The notes beneath the pieces are model-generated. The model was not told the DNA's origin, ran no database searches, and saw only the letters and a list, made by a program, of their open reading frames with translations. Positions 12,876 to 19,244 of a stretch of DNA of 19,244 bases are shown here, piece by piece (position 1 is the first letter of the stretch; every line of letters begins with the position of its first letter). The stretch is from an uncultured Clostridia bacterium (lineage in GTDB: Bacteria > Bacillota > Clostridia > Oscillospirales > CAG-272). The DNA lies in contig CAMETB010000013.1 in assembly GCA_945936265.1 (NCBI GenBank), positions 1-19,244 of the forward strand, read 5' to 3'. The position numbers and the translations under genes were made by a program.

Positions 12876-13613
12876 TTAGTTTTCATTATTCAGAATTTTT
12901 TCTGCGTTTTTGCAACATACATTTTCGGCATAGTCGGCGCCGCAGAGCTTTTTTATGATTTCATAAGCCCTCGATATCTGAGGTGGGGAAGAGTCAGGAC
13001 GGTGGGAGTCGGTAGCAACAATATCGACAAGCGATTGCTTAAGCGCATTCTTCAGAAATCTCGCAATCTTCCCGATGGCAATTTTCTTTATGCCGTGTGC
13101 GTTTACCTGAACAGAGGCACCGAGCTCTTTAAGTTCCTGAAGCCGTTTTGGATTTTTTATAAATATTCCGTATCTCTCGGCATGCGCAATTATTGGGTGC
13201 ATACCGTTCCTTAAAAGATTCGAGATTGCAAGGCGCATATCGAAAAACGATATCCCCGGGTCAAATTCCACAAGTACGAACGAACCCCCTGCGATACCTT
13301 TGCAAAACGACGAAAGCAGAGAATTTGAAATATCATGATGATACATTATTTCACTGCCGAGGAAGAGTTTCATATCGGGGTATTTTTCCTGTGCGTATTC
13401 TTTTGCTTTATTAAAGCTTTCAGATATATTTTTATTGTAAGACGCTATTTCAGCGACGCTTGAAAATTCATACTGCTTGAAGTGCGGTGTGAAACATATT
13501 GTATGTATCCCGTCGTCATAAGCAACATCAAGCATTTCTCTCATTTCTTTTTCATCCCGTGCGCCGTCATCAACGCCGCCGAGTATGTGACAATGCAAGT
13601 CTGCAAAATTCAC
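12876..13613 (-). CDS. CpsB/YwqE-type tyrosine-protein phosphatase (PHP family)
   Basis: A 245-residue metal-dependent phosphatase. The metal ligands are in FADLHCHILGGVDDGARD (His7, His9), CFTPHF, LGSEIMYHHD, PIIAHAERYG and VATDSHRPDSSPPQ. These match the PHP-fold CpsB/CapC/YwqE enzymes that dephosphorylate CpsD-type kinases. It is the first gene of the minus-strand capsule module. The start is GTG at 13613, chosen because GGGAGGAT (13628-13621) lies 7 bases upstream and the PHP motif begins directly afterwards. The order B-C-D is conserved in capsule loci, but the glycosyltransferases that usually follow are absent here. Confidence 0.92.
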   Translation of the reverse strand: MNFADLHCHILGGVDDGARDEKEMREMLDVAYDDGIHTICFTPHFKQYEFSSVAEIASYNKNISESFNKAKEYAQEKYPDMKLFLGSEIMYHHDISNSLLSSFCKGIAGGSFVLVEFDPGISFFDMRLAISNLLRNGMHPIIAHAERYGIFIKNPKRLQELKELGASVQVNAHGIKKIAIGKIARFLKNALKQSLVDIVATDSHRPDSSPPQISRAYEIIKKLCGADYAENVCCKNAEKILNNEN

Positions 13614-13650
13614 TTTGCTTATCCTCCCGAGTGCATGTCTGATCGAGTAT

Positions 13651-13679
13651 ATTTTACCATACGCGTTTTATCTTGTCAA
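13651..13679 (-). promoter_or_regulatory. Promoter of the cpsBCD-like operon
   Basis: On the minus strand a perfect TTGACA (13679-13674), 17 bases and TAAAAT (13656-13651), about 38 bases before the GTG start. Confidence 0.8.
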
Positions 13680-13802
13680 TGGAAATTAAAAAAATAGTTA
13701 ATAAAGTAAGAAAAATCGACATTTGCAGAAAATTATTTTTCAATTATCTTTTTTGAAATGTGAAAAAATTATCTCTATTTCGGAAAAATGTGAAAAATGT
13801 TC

Positions 13803-13831
13803 TTGAAAAAATGAAAAATATGTAGTAAAAT
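13803..13831 (+). promoter_or_regulatory. Promoter of the mrp-hyd operon
   Basis: TTGAAA (13803-13808), 17 bases and TAAAAT (13826-13831), 30 bases before the Mrp start. The upstream sequence (13680-13802) is very AT-rich with repeated AATGTGAAAAA segments; no clear operator was identified. Confidence 0.65.
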
Positions 13832-13861
13832 AGTGACGATATAATGTGAAAGGAAGAAAAA

Positions 13862-14698
13862 ATGTCAGATTGCACTCATGATTGTTCATCCTGTTCAGAA
13901 AATTGCTCATCGAGAACAGGCGGAATACCGAAAGAAAAACTGAATCCATTGAGCTCGGTGAAACACGTTATCGGAGTTGTAAGCGGCAAGGGCGGCGTCG
14001 GCAAATCAATAGTTACTTCGATGCTTGCAGTTCTCATGCAGAGAAAAGGTTACAAAACCGCAATTCTCGACGCCGATGTGACCGGACCGTCAATCCCACG
14101 CGCTTTCGGGCTCAAAGAACGCGCAGAATCGGACGGAGAACACATTTTGCCGGTTAAAACAAAGACGGGAATTGATGTTATCTCCGTTAATCTTTTGCTT
14201 GAAAACGAAACAAGACCGGTAATATGGAGGGGACCTGTTATAGCAGGCATGGTAAAACAGTTCTGGACCGATGTTGTATGGAACGACATAGACTACATGT
14301 TTATAGATATGCCTCCCGGAACCGGCGATGTTCCACTCACCGTATTTCAGTCTTTGCCCATTGACGGTATTGTCATCGTCACCACACCGCAGGAACTTGT
14401 TTCAATGATAGTGTCAAAAGCGGCTAATATGGCAAACATGATGAATATACCCGTGCTTGGAATTGTTGAAAACATGAGTTATGTCGTATGTCCCGACTGC
14501 GGCAGGAAAATTTACGTTTTCGGAGAGGGAAAAGCAAACGGGGTAGCCTCAGATTTCGGTTATGAAGTTCTGGGAGAGATACCGATGGATCAGAAATTCG
14601 CCGCACTTTGCGACAACGGGATTATAGAACTCATGGAAAATAATTATCTTGACGCTGCTTGCGAAAAGATTGAGAAAACATTGAAAATAAAAAAATAA
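13862..14698 (+). CDS. mrp: Mrp/NBP35-type Fe-S cluster carrier ATPase
   Basis: A 278-residue protein. The N-terminus is a cysteine cluster (Cys4, Cys8, Cys11, Cys15). Then come the deviant Walker A HVIGVVSGKGGVGKS, KTAILDADVTGPSIPRAFGL, and DYMFIDMPPGTGDVPLT. The C-terminal VVCPDCGRKI supplies the CxxC that holds the bridging [4Fe-4S] cluster in the dimer. These are standard Mrp/Nbp35 features. The family moves Fe-S clusters to target enzymes in the cytosol. It is immediately upstream of hydC (23-base gap), so delivery of clusters to the cluster-rich hydrogenase is a reasonable inference. The ATG follows AAAGGAAG. Confidence 0.93.
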   Translation: MSDCTHDCSSCSENCSSRTGGIPKEKLNPLSSVKHVIGVVSGKGGVGKSIVTSMLAVLMQRKGYKTAILDADVTGPSIPRAFGLKERAESDGEHILPVKTKTGIDVISVNLLLENETRPVIWRGPVIAGMVKQFWTDVVWNDIDYMFIDMPPGTGDVPLTVFQSLPIDGIVIVTTPQELVSMIVSKAANMANMMNIPVLGIVENMSYVVCPDCGRKIYVFGEGKANGVASDFGYEVLGEIPMDQKFAALCDNGIIELMENNYLDAACEKIEKTLKIKK

Positions 14699-14721
14699 AA
14701 TATATCAGAGGAGAATTTCTA

Positions 14722-15216
14722 ATGAAAAAGAAATTGACAACCGTTGCTTTCAGCGGGACGGAAGAGCAGGAAAAGAAGCTCTGCGAACTGATTGAACAGC
14801 ACAAAGACGAAAAGGGAGCCTTGATGCCGGTTCTTCAGGGTGCACAGGCAATTTACGGCTACCTTCCAATCGAGGTTCAGAAGGAGATAGCGCTCAGAAT
14901 GGGAGTTCCGCTTTCCGAGGTTTACGGAGTAGCGTCTTTCTACTCGCAATTCATTCTCAACCCGAAGGGTGAACATGCGATAAATGTATGCCTTGGTACC
15001 GCATGCTATGTAAAAGGATCCGGACAGATCATGGAAAAGCTCGAATCTCTTTTGGGTATAAAGGGCGGAGAGATAACGAAGGACAGAAAGTTCAGCCTTG
15101 ACGCAACCCGTTGTATAGGCGCTTGCGGACTTGCACCGGTGCTCACCGTGAATGAGGAAGTTTACGGCAGACTTACTCCGGATATGCTTGAAGGAATACT
15201 CAAAAAATATAATTGA
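14722..15216 (+). CDS. hydC: Bifurcating-type hydrogenase subunit HydC (NuoE-like, [2Fe-2S])
   Basis: A 164-residue thioredoxin-like ferredoxin. An N-terminal helical part (LMPVLQGAQAIYGYLP; GVPLSEVYGVASFYSQF) is followed by the four cluster ligands as C-x4-C (VCLGTACYVKG) and C-x3-C (RCIGACGLAP). This matches NuoE/HydC/HndA subunits. In trimeric HydABC enzymes this subunit sits beside the flavin subunit and carries electrons between NADH, ferredoxin and the hydrogen site. The ATG has AGAGGAG 9 bases upstream. hydB starts 13 bases after its stop, whose TGA overlaps the hydB ribosome binding site. Confidence 0.92.
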   Translation: MKKKLTTVAFSGTEEQEKKLCELIEQHKDEKGALMPVLQGAQAIYGYLPIEVQKEIALRMGVPLSEVYGVASFYSQFILNPKGEHAINVCLGTACYVKGSGQIMEKLESLLGIKGGEITKDRKFSLDATRCIGACGLAPVLTVNEEVYGRLTPDMLEGILKKYN

Positions 15217-15229
15217 GAGGAAACGACGA

Positions 15230-17116
15230 ATGATTAAGAATTTGGCTGACCTTGCTGAAATCAGAGAGAGGATGCAGGGTAAAATAACTTTTCGCAGACA
15301 TAACCCCGGAACTACCGTTACGGACGGTAAAATAAGAAAGCATGTGCTCATCTGCGGAGGAACGGGTTGTACTTCCTCAAAGAGCGTGCAGATAAAAGAG
15401 AAGATGGAAAAGTGCCTCGTCGATGCAGGAATTGCGGACGAGATACAGGTAGTTCAGACCGGTTGCTTCGGTCTTTGCGCACTTGGACCGATAATGATAG
15501 TTTACCCCGAGGGAACATTCTATTCGAGAATACACGTTGACGATGTTGAAGAAATAGTAAAGGAGCATCTTGTAGGCGGCAACCCCGTTAAGAGACTTCT
15601 TTATGCGGAAACCGTAAAGGGAGACGAGATACTTTCTCTTAATGAAACCGCATTTTACAAAAAGCAACACCGCGTTGCACTCCGTAACTGCGGAGTTATC
15701 AATCCCGAATGTATTCAGGAATACATAGGAACAGGCGGATATCTTGCACTCGGCAAAGTACTTACCGAGATGAAGCCGCAGGAAGTCATAGACATAATCT
15801 CGGCGTCGGGTTTACGCGGACGCGGAGGTGGAGGATTCCCCACTGGCAGAAAGTGGCAGTTTGCCGCAGCACAGCCCGCAGGTAAAAAATATGTTGTCTG
15901 CAACGCCGACGAGGGCGACCCCGGAGCATTTATGGATCGTTCCGTTCTCGAGGGTGACCCGCATGCAGTTCTTGAAGCTATGGCAATAGCAGGATACGCA
16001 ATAGGCGCGGACGAGGGCTATATTTACGTTCGTGCAGAATATCCGATAGCCGTACACAGACTTCAGATAGCAATAGCACAGGCAAGAGATGAAGGACTGC
16101 TCGGAAAAGATATTTTCGGAACGGGCTTCAATTTCGATATTCAGTTAAGACTCGGTGCAGGCGCATTTGTCTGCGGAGAGGAAACCGCACTCCTTACCTC
16201 AATAGAGGGACACAGAGGAGAGCCGCGTCCCCGTCCTCCGTTCCCTGCCGTTAAGGGACTTTTCGGAAAGCCTACCATTATAAATAACGTTGAAACCTAT
16301 GCAAACGTATGCCAGATAATACTCAACGGCGCAGATTGGTTTGCATCTATGGGTACTGAAAAATCAAAGGGTACGAAGGTATTCGCACTCGGCGGTAAGA
16401 TAACCAATACGGGACTTGTCGAGATACCTATGGGTACTACCTTGAGAGAGGTCGTCGAGGAGATCGGCGGCGGAGTTCCGAACGGAAAGAAGTTCAAAGC
16501 AGCACAGACGGGTGGACCTTCCGGCGGATGTATCCCCGCATCGAAGTTCGATATAGCAATAGACTACGATAACCTTATTGCAAACGGCTCAATGATGGGC
16601 TCGGGCGGACTTATAGTTATGGACGAGGACACCTGTATGGTTGACCTTGCAAAGTTCTTCCTCGAATTTACCGTTGATGAATCCTGCGGTAAATGCGCAC
16701 CTTGCCGTATCGGTATGGTAAGGCTTCTCGAGCTTCTTGAGAAGATAACGAGCGGAAACGGCGAAATGGAGGATCTCGATAAGCTCGAGGAACTTGCAAA
16801 CTACATAAAGAGCGCATCCCTTTGCGGACTCGGTCAGACTGCTCCTAACCCCGTTCTCTCAACTCTTGCAAACTTCCGTGACGAATATATAGCGCATATA
16901 AAGGACAAGAGATGTCCCGCAGGCGTATGTAAGAAACTTCTTACTTACAATATAGATCCGGATAAGTGTAAAGGATGCACGATGTGCGCAAGAAAGTGCC
17001 CTGCATCCGCTATCAGCGGTCAGGTAAAGACTCCTCATGTAATAGATCATACGAAGTGCATAAAGTGCGGCGCTTGTATCGAAACATGTAAGTTCGGCGC
17101 AATATACAAGAAATGA
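15230..17116 (+). CDS. hydB: Bifurcating-type hydrogenase flavin subunit HydB (NuoF-like)
   Basis: A 628-residue protein. Domains in order: an N-terminal thioredoxin-like [2Fe-2S] domain (HVLICGGTGCTSSKS; QTGCFGLCALGP); the NuoF core with FMN/NADH-binding GLRGRGGGGFPTGRKW and CNADEGDPGAFMDRS; the [4Fe-4S] site ESCGKCAPCRIG with SLCGLGQTAPNP; and a C-terminal 2x[4Fe-4S] ferredoxin domain (CKGCTMCARKCP; CIKCGACIETCK). This full set is typical of HydB/HndC, the site of flavin-based electron bifurcation or confurcation. All cysteine ligands look present. The start is ATG 15230 behind GAGAGG; the frame stays open further upstream but overlaps hydC and lacks a site. Its leader (TGAGAGG-AAC-ACGAATGA) nearly repeats before hydA. 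Confidence 0.95.
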   Translation: MIKNLADLAEIRERMQGKITFRRHNPGTTVTDGKIRKHVLICGGTGCTSSKSVQIKEKMEKCLVDAGIADEIQVVQTGCFGLCALGPIMIVYPEGTFYSRIHVDDVEEIVKEHLVGGNPVKRLLYAETVKGDEILSLNETAFYKKQHRVALRNCGVINPECIQEYIGTGGYLALGKVLTEMKPQEVIDIISASGLRGRGGGGFPTGRKWQFAAAQPAGKKYVVCNADEGDPGAFMDRSVLEGDPHAVLEAMAIAGYAIGADEGYIYVRAEYPIAVHRLQIAIAQARDEGLLGKDIFGTGFNFDIQLRLGAGAFVCGEETALLTSIEGHRGEPRPRPPFPAVKGLFGKPTIINNVETYANVCQIILNGADWFASMGTEKSKGTKVFALGGKITNTGLVEIPMGTTLREVVEEIGGGVPNGKKFKAAQTGGPSGGCIPASKFDIAIDYDNLIANGSMMGSGGLIVMDEDTCMVDLAKFFLEFTVDESCGKCAPCRIGMVRLLELLEKITSGNGEMEDLDKLEELANYIKSASLCGLGQTAPNPVLSTLANFRDEYIAHIKDKRCPAGVCKKLLTYNIDPDKCKGCTMCARKCPASAISGQVKTPHVIDHTKCIKCGACIETCKFGAIYKK

Positions 17117-17129
17117 GAGGGAACCACGA

Positions 17130-17462
17130 ATGAATACTGTAAATGTTAAGATAAACAATAGAGAATATGCGGTTCCTGCAAATTCTACCGTGCTTGAAGC
17201 CGCAAGATATGCCGGAATAGATATTCCTACGCTTTGCTATCTCAAAGATATAAACGAGATAGGCGCATGCCGTCTTTGCCTTGTCGAAGTAAAAGGTGCA
17301 CGCGGACTTGTTACTGCCTGCGTATATCCCGTAAACGAGGGCATGGAGATATTTACAAATACTCCAAAAATAAGAAATGCGAGAAAGATGAACCTTGAGC
17401 TCGTTCTTTCCGCACACAAAAAGAAAGCGCAGAGACCATTCTTGTCATCCCGCTGTTTTTGA
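17130..17462 (+). CDS. HydA N-terminal fragment ([2Fe-2S] domain)
   Basis: A 110-residue frame. VNVKINNREYAVPANSTVLE and IPTLCYLKDINEIGACRLCL, followed by TACVYPVNEGME, give the Cys pattern of the NuoG/HydA N-terminal [2Fe-2S] ferredoxin fold. The conserved His96 (SAHKKK) that would help bind the next cluster is the last recognisable ligand. The final 11 residues (AQRPFLSSRCF) come from foreign sequence. The ATG follows GAGAGGG. Alone it could fold as a small ferredoxin but has no hydrogenase activity. Confidence 0.7.
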   Translation: MNTVNVKINNREYAVPANSTVLEAARYAGIDIPTLCYLKDINEIGACRLCLVEVKGARGLVTACVYPVNEGMEIFTNTPKIRNARKMNLELVLSAHKKKAQRPFLSSRCF

Positions 17463-17505
17463 TTCCTTCCCTCAAAAAAACGCTGCGCGACAACGTTTTT
17501 TCCTC
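17427..17505. other. Unrelated segment replacing part of hydA
   Basis: No frame of this segment resembles hydrogenase. It begins GCGCAG (17427-17432), has the reverse complement CTGCGC at 17483-17488, and contains AAAAAACG/CGTTTTTT (8 bp) around an 11-base loop. It reads TTGTCATCCCGCTG with C/T-rich, hairpin-forming sequence, unlike the surrounding coding DNA. That resembles a short dispersed intergenic repeat, but no second copy occurs in this window. Confidence 0.6.
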
Positions 17506-17529
17506 CGTTGCGTTGCGGCTTGTAAAAAT

Positions 17530-18783
17530 ATGCAGGGAATAGGCGTTATAGGCGCAAACGACAGAGGATTTGATACTCATATTGCTTCCGCATTTGAGAA
17601 GAGCCTTGACGAAACCTCCTGCATAGGATGCGGACAGTGTATCGTCGCTTGCCCTGTAGGTGCTCTTTATGAAAAGGATGACACCGCAAAGGTTCTTGAG
17701 GCTTTGGCAGACCCAACGAAGCATGTTGTCATCTGCACGGCTCCGTCGGTAAGAGCAACTATCGGAGAGTGTTTTGATTACGCTCCCGGCACCGACGTTG
17801 AGGGCAAGATGGTATCCGCTATAAAGGCGCTCGGCTTTGAGGGTGTATATGATATGAACCTCACGGCAGACCTTACGATTATGGAGGAGGCTACCGAATT
17901 CTTAGGAAGAATGAAAGAGGGCAAAAACCTTCCTCTTATCACCTCCTGCTCACCCGGATGGATCAAATACTGCGAGCACTATTTCCCCGAGTTTACCGAT
18001 AATCTTTCTACCTGTAAATCTCCCCAACAGATGTTCGGCGCAATGTTCAAGACCTACTATGCGGAGAAAATGGGCATAGATCCCAAGGATATATTCTTTG
18101 TTTCCGCAATACCTTGTACCGCAAAGAAGTTTGAGGTGACAAGAGATCATCAGAGCGCGGCAGGCGTGCCCGACGTTGACGTTGCAATAACCACGCGTGA
18201 ACTTGCAAGAATGATAAAGCAGGCAGGCATAGAGTTCAGAACTCTTGAAGACGGTAAGTTTGACGACCCGTTTGACATAGGCTCCTGTGCAGGTGCTATA
18301 TTCGGCGCTACCGGTGGAGTTATGGAGGCTGCGCTTCGTACCGCGGCAGAGGTTATAGAGGGTAGGAAACTCGAAAAACTCGATTTTGACGACGTAAGAG
18401 GAACGCAGGGCATAAAGAGGGCAACCTACAAACTCGGTGGCAAGGAAATAAGAGTTGCCGTTGCAAGCGGAACTGCCAATGCAAAAAGACTTCTTGAATC
18501 CGTCAAGAACGGCGAGAAAGTCGATTTCATTGAAATCATGGCTTGCCCCGGCGGATGCGTAAACGGTGGCGGACAGCCGACTCAGCCGGCAGTCGTTCGC
18601 AACAATGTAAATCTGAGAGAGCTTCGTGCAAAAGTTCTTTATACTGCGGATAAGAATATGGATGTAAGAAAGTCACACGAAAACTCCGCCGTAAAGAAGA
18701 TTTACGACGAGTATTTCGGACATCCCGGAAGCCATAAGGCACACGAGGTACTCCATACTTCCTACGTAAAACGCGGACTTTAA
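17530..18783 (+). CDS. HydA C-terminal fragment (ferredoxin half and H-cluster domain)
   Basis: The coordinates start at the first in-frame ATG within conserved sequence (MQGIGVIGAN); homology begins at 17506 and the frame is open from 17395. No ribosome binding site precedes that ATG, so independent translation is doubtful. It contains an intact [4Fe-4S] motif CIGCGQCIVACPVGAL and all three H-cluster signatures: ITSCSPGWIKYCEHYFP (L1), IPCTAKKFEVTR (L2) and IMACPGGCVNGGGQP (L3). A small-subunit-like C-terminal tail follows. The catalytic domain itself therefore shows no decay, which argues for a recent event or an assembly fault. Confidence 0.8.
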   Translation: MQGIGVIGANDRGFDTHIASAFEKSLDETSCIGCGQCIVACPVGALYEKDDTAKVLEALADPTKHVVICTAPSVRATIGECFDYAPGTDVEGKMVSAIKALGFEGVYDMNLTADLTIMEEATEFLGRMKEGKNLPLITSCSPGWIKYCEHYFPEFTDNLSTCKSPQQMFGAMFKTYYAEKMGIDPKDIFFVSAIPCTAKKFEVTRDHQSAAGVPDVDVAITTRELARMIKQAGIEFRTLEDGKFDDPFDIGSCAGAIFGATGGVMEAALRTAAEVIEGRKLEKLDFDDVRGTQGIKRATYKLGGKEIRVAVASGTANAKRLLESVKNGEKVDFIEIMACPGGCVNGGGQPTQPAVVRNNVNLRELRAKVLYTADKNMDVRKSHENSAVKKIYDEYFGHPGSHKAHEVLHTSYVKRGL

Positions 18784-18798
18784 TCTACAATAAAAACA

Positions 18799-18836
18799 AA
18801 CGCCTCTCGGTATTTTAAGCCGAGAGGCGTTCTTTT
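18799..18836 (+). terminator. Terminator of the mrp-hyd operon
   Basis: AACGCCTCTCGG (18799-18810) pairs perfectly with CCGAGAGGCGTT (18820-18831) around a 9-base loop, followed by CTTTT. It lies 15 bases after the hydA stop. On the minus strand it is preceded by the SDR gene end and has a TTTTTATT tail, so it may serve both sides. Confidence 0.9.
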
Positions 18837-18869
18837 AAATAAATTTGTTGTCAATGCAAGCGTATTTTC

Positions 18870-19244
18870 TCAAATTATAAATCCGCCATTTACGCCGATA
18901 ATTTGCCCCGTTATAAACGAGGAAGCGTCATTTGATAAAAAGAGCATAGTGTTTACAACGTCGTCGGGCGTGCCTATTTTACCGAGGGGAGTGTCTGAAA
19001 TAAGAGCGTTTATATCCTCTTTTGAGAGGCATTTGTTCATATCGGTATCAATAACTCCCGGGGTTATGCAGTTTACCCTTATACCCGAGGGACCGACCTC
19101 TTTGGCAAGTGCTTTCGTAAGACCTATAAGCCCCGCCTTCGATGCGGAATAGTGTACTTCGCACGAAGCACCAACCTCGCCCCACATGGACGAAACGTTT
19201 ATTATAACTCCGCTTTTTTTGTTTATCATGCCGCCAAGCACTCT
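18870..19244 (-). CDS. Short-chain dehydrogenase/reductase, YmfI/FabG-like, C-terminal part
   Basis: The frame enters from the right edge and stops at 18870; 124 residues are visible and the N-terminal NAD(P)-binding half is outside. The SDR catalytic Ser is in IINVSSMWGEVGAS, Tyr and Lys are in YSASKAGLIGLTKALAKE, and VNCITPGVIDTDMN, PLGKIGTPDDV and ITGQIIGVNGGF follow. This is typical of 3-oxoacyl-ACP reductase-like SDRs. The MWGEVGASCEV.YSASK version is close to YmfI, the elongation factor P 5-aminopentanone reductase of Bacillota, as remembered; FabG proper is the alternative. It converges on the hyd operon. Confidence 0.85.
   Translation of the reverse strand, partial: RVLGGMINKKSGVIINVSSMWGEVGASCEVHYSASKAGLIGLTKALAKEVGPSGIRVNCITPGVIDTDMNKCLSKEDINALISDTPLGKIGTPDDVVNTMLFLSNDASSFITGQIIGVNGGFII

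Larger units (their letters stand above)
17130..18783 (+). pseudogene. hydA: [FeFe] hydrogenase catalytic subunit HydA, disrupted by replaced sequence and frameshift
   Basis: The two halves of HydA are in different frames. Codons 1-99 (from 17130) give the N-terminal [2Fe-2S] domain up to LELVLSAHKKK. That frame then reads unrelated residues to a stop at 17460-17462. Homology resumes at 17506, two bases out of frame, with RCVAACKNMQGIGVIGAN, and continues intact to 18783. Between them an intact HydA would have about 45-50 residues, including the Cys ligands of the His-ligated [4Fe-4S] cluster (H-x3-C-x2-C-x5-C) and the first half of a ferredoxin motif. Here about 79 unrelated bases (17427-17505) stand instead. 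Because residues are lost as well as the frame, recoding would not restore the protein. Either the gene is truly broken, which would disable hydCB, or the assembly is wrong at this point. Confidence 0.85.

Noticed and set aside
17395..17530. Programmed ribosomal frameshift joining the two hydA frames
   Set aside because: There is no slippery heptamer with a pseudoknot at the overlap, and a shift would still leave out 45-50 conserved residues and insert unrelated ones.

Overview
The window looks like chromosome from an anaerobic, probably spore-forming member of the Clostridia (Bacillota). Evidence: strong GGAGG-type ribosome binding sites and some TTG/GTG starts, AT-leaning sequence rich in ATA codons, TTGACA/TATAAT-like promoters, a putative spore cortex-lytic-type protein at the left edge, a Gram-positive CpsBCD-type capsule module, and a bifurcating-type [FeFe]-hydrogenase operon. 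Family names come from reading the protein sequences; no database search was possible.

Layout. (a) 1-438, minus: 5' part of a SleC-like peptidoglycan-binding/cortex-lytic protein. (b) 489-2584, plus: promoter, a compact preQ1-I riboswitch and the queuosine-precursor transporter queT; then a small CmpB-like membrane protein behind a hairpin that contains its ribosome binding site; then a membrane-anchored ComEC-type metallo-beta-lactamase protein. (c) 2632-4436, plus: a four-gene operon of a tiny Thr/Asp-repeat lipoprotein, an HPr-kinase-like ATPase, a PqqD-like protein and a soluble S24/S26 signal-peptidase-like protein. The last three overlap translationally. This is the best candidate for an uncharacterised system. 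(d) 4450-6650: divergent rRNA methyltransferases, rlmA-like (minus) and rlmD-like (plus). (e) 6606-7726: an accessory island holding a perfect 17-bp inverted repeat at the very end of rlmD, an array of short GTGAAGTT/AACTTCAC repeats, a four-helix-bundle (23S rRNA intervening-sequence type) protein, and an orphan three-helix membrane protein. (f) 7824-9875, plus: a 651-residue beta-helix carbohydrate-binding lipoprotein with the same Thr/Asp linker as the lipoprotein in (c). (g) 9879-13679, minus: CpsB-like phosphatase, CpsC-like co-polymerase and CpsD-like tyrosine kinase, a terminator, then a Wzy/O-antigen-ligase-type polymerase. (h) 13803-18835, plus: an Mrp/NBP35 Fe-S carrier ATPase followed by hydC, hydB and hydA. 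(i) 18870-19244, minus: C-terminal part of a short-chain dehydrogenase resembling YmfI/FabG.

How the parts work together. The Mrp-hydCBA run fits one unit making an NADH- and ferredoxin-linked [FeFe] hydrogenase together with an Fe-S carrier. However, hydA is broken here: about 79 bases of unrelated sequence replace the stretch encoding the His/Cys Fe-S site and the first half of a ferredoxin motif, and the frame shifts. The cps run is a polysaccharide assembly control module without its own glycosyltransferases in view. The lipoprotein/HprK-like/PqqD/peptidase operon has the logic of a peptide-modification cassette (recognition element, kinase, peptidase), but no maturase, lasso cyclase or exporter lies beside it. 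Its substrate is unknown.

No rRNA, tRNA, CRISPR array or complete insertion sequence was recognised. Every gene-free stretch is shorter than about 250 bases. The longest, 13614-13861, holds two divergent promoters and AT-rich sequence.
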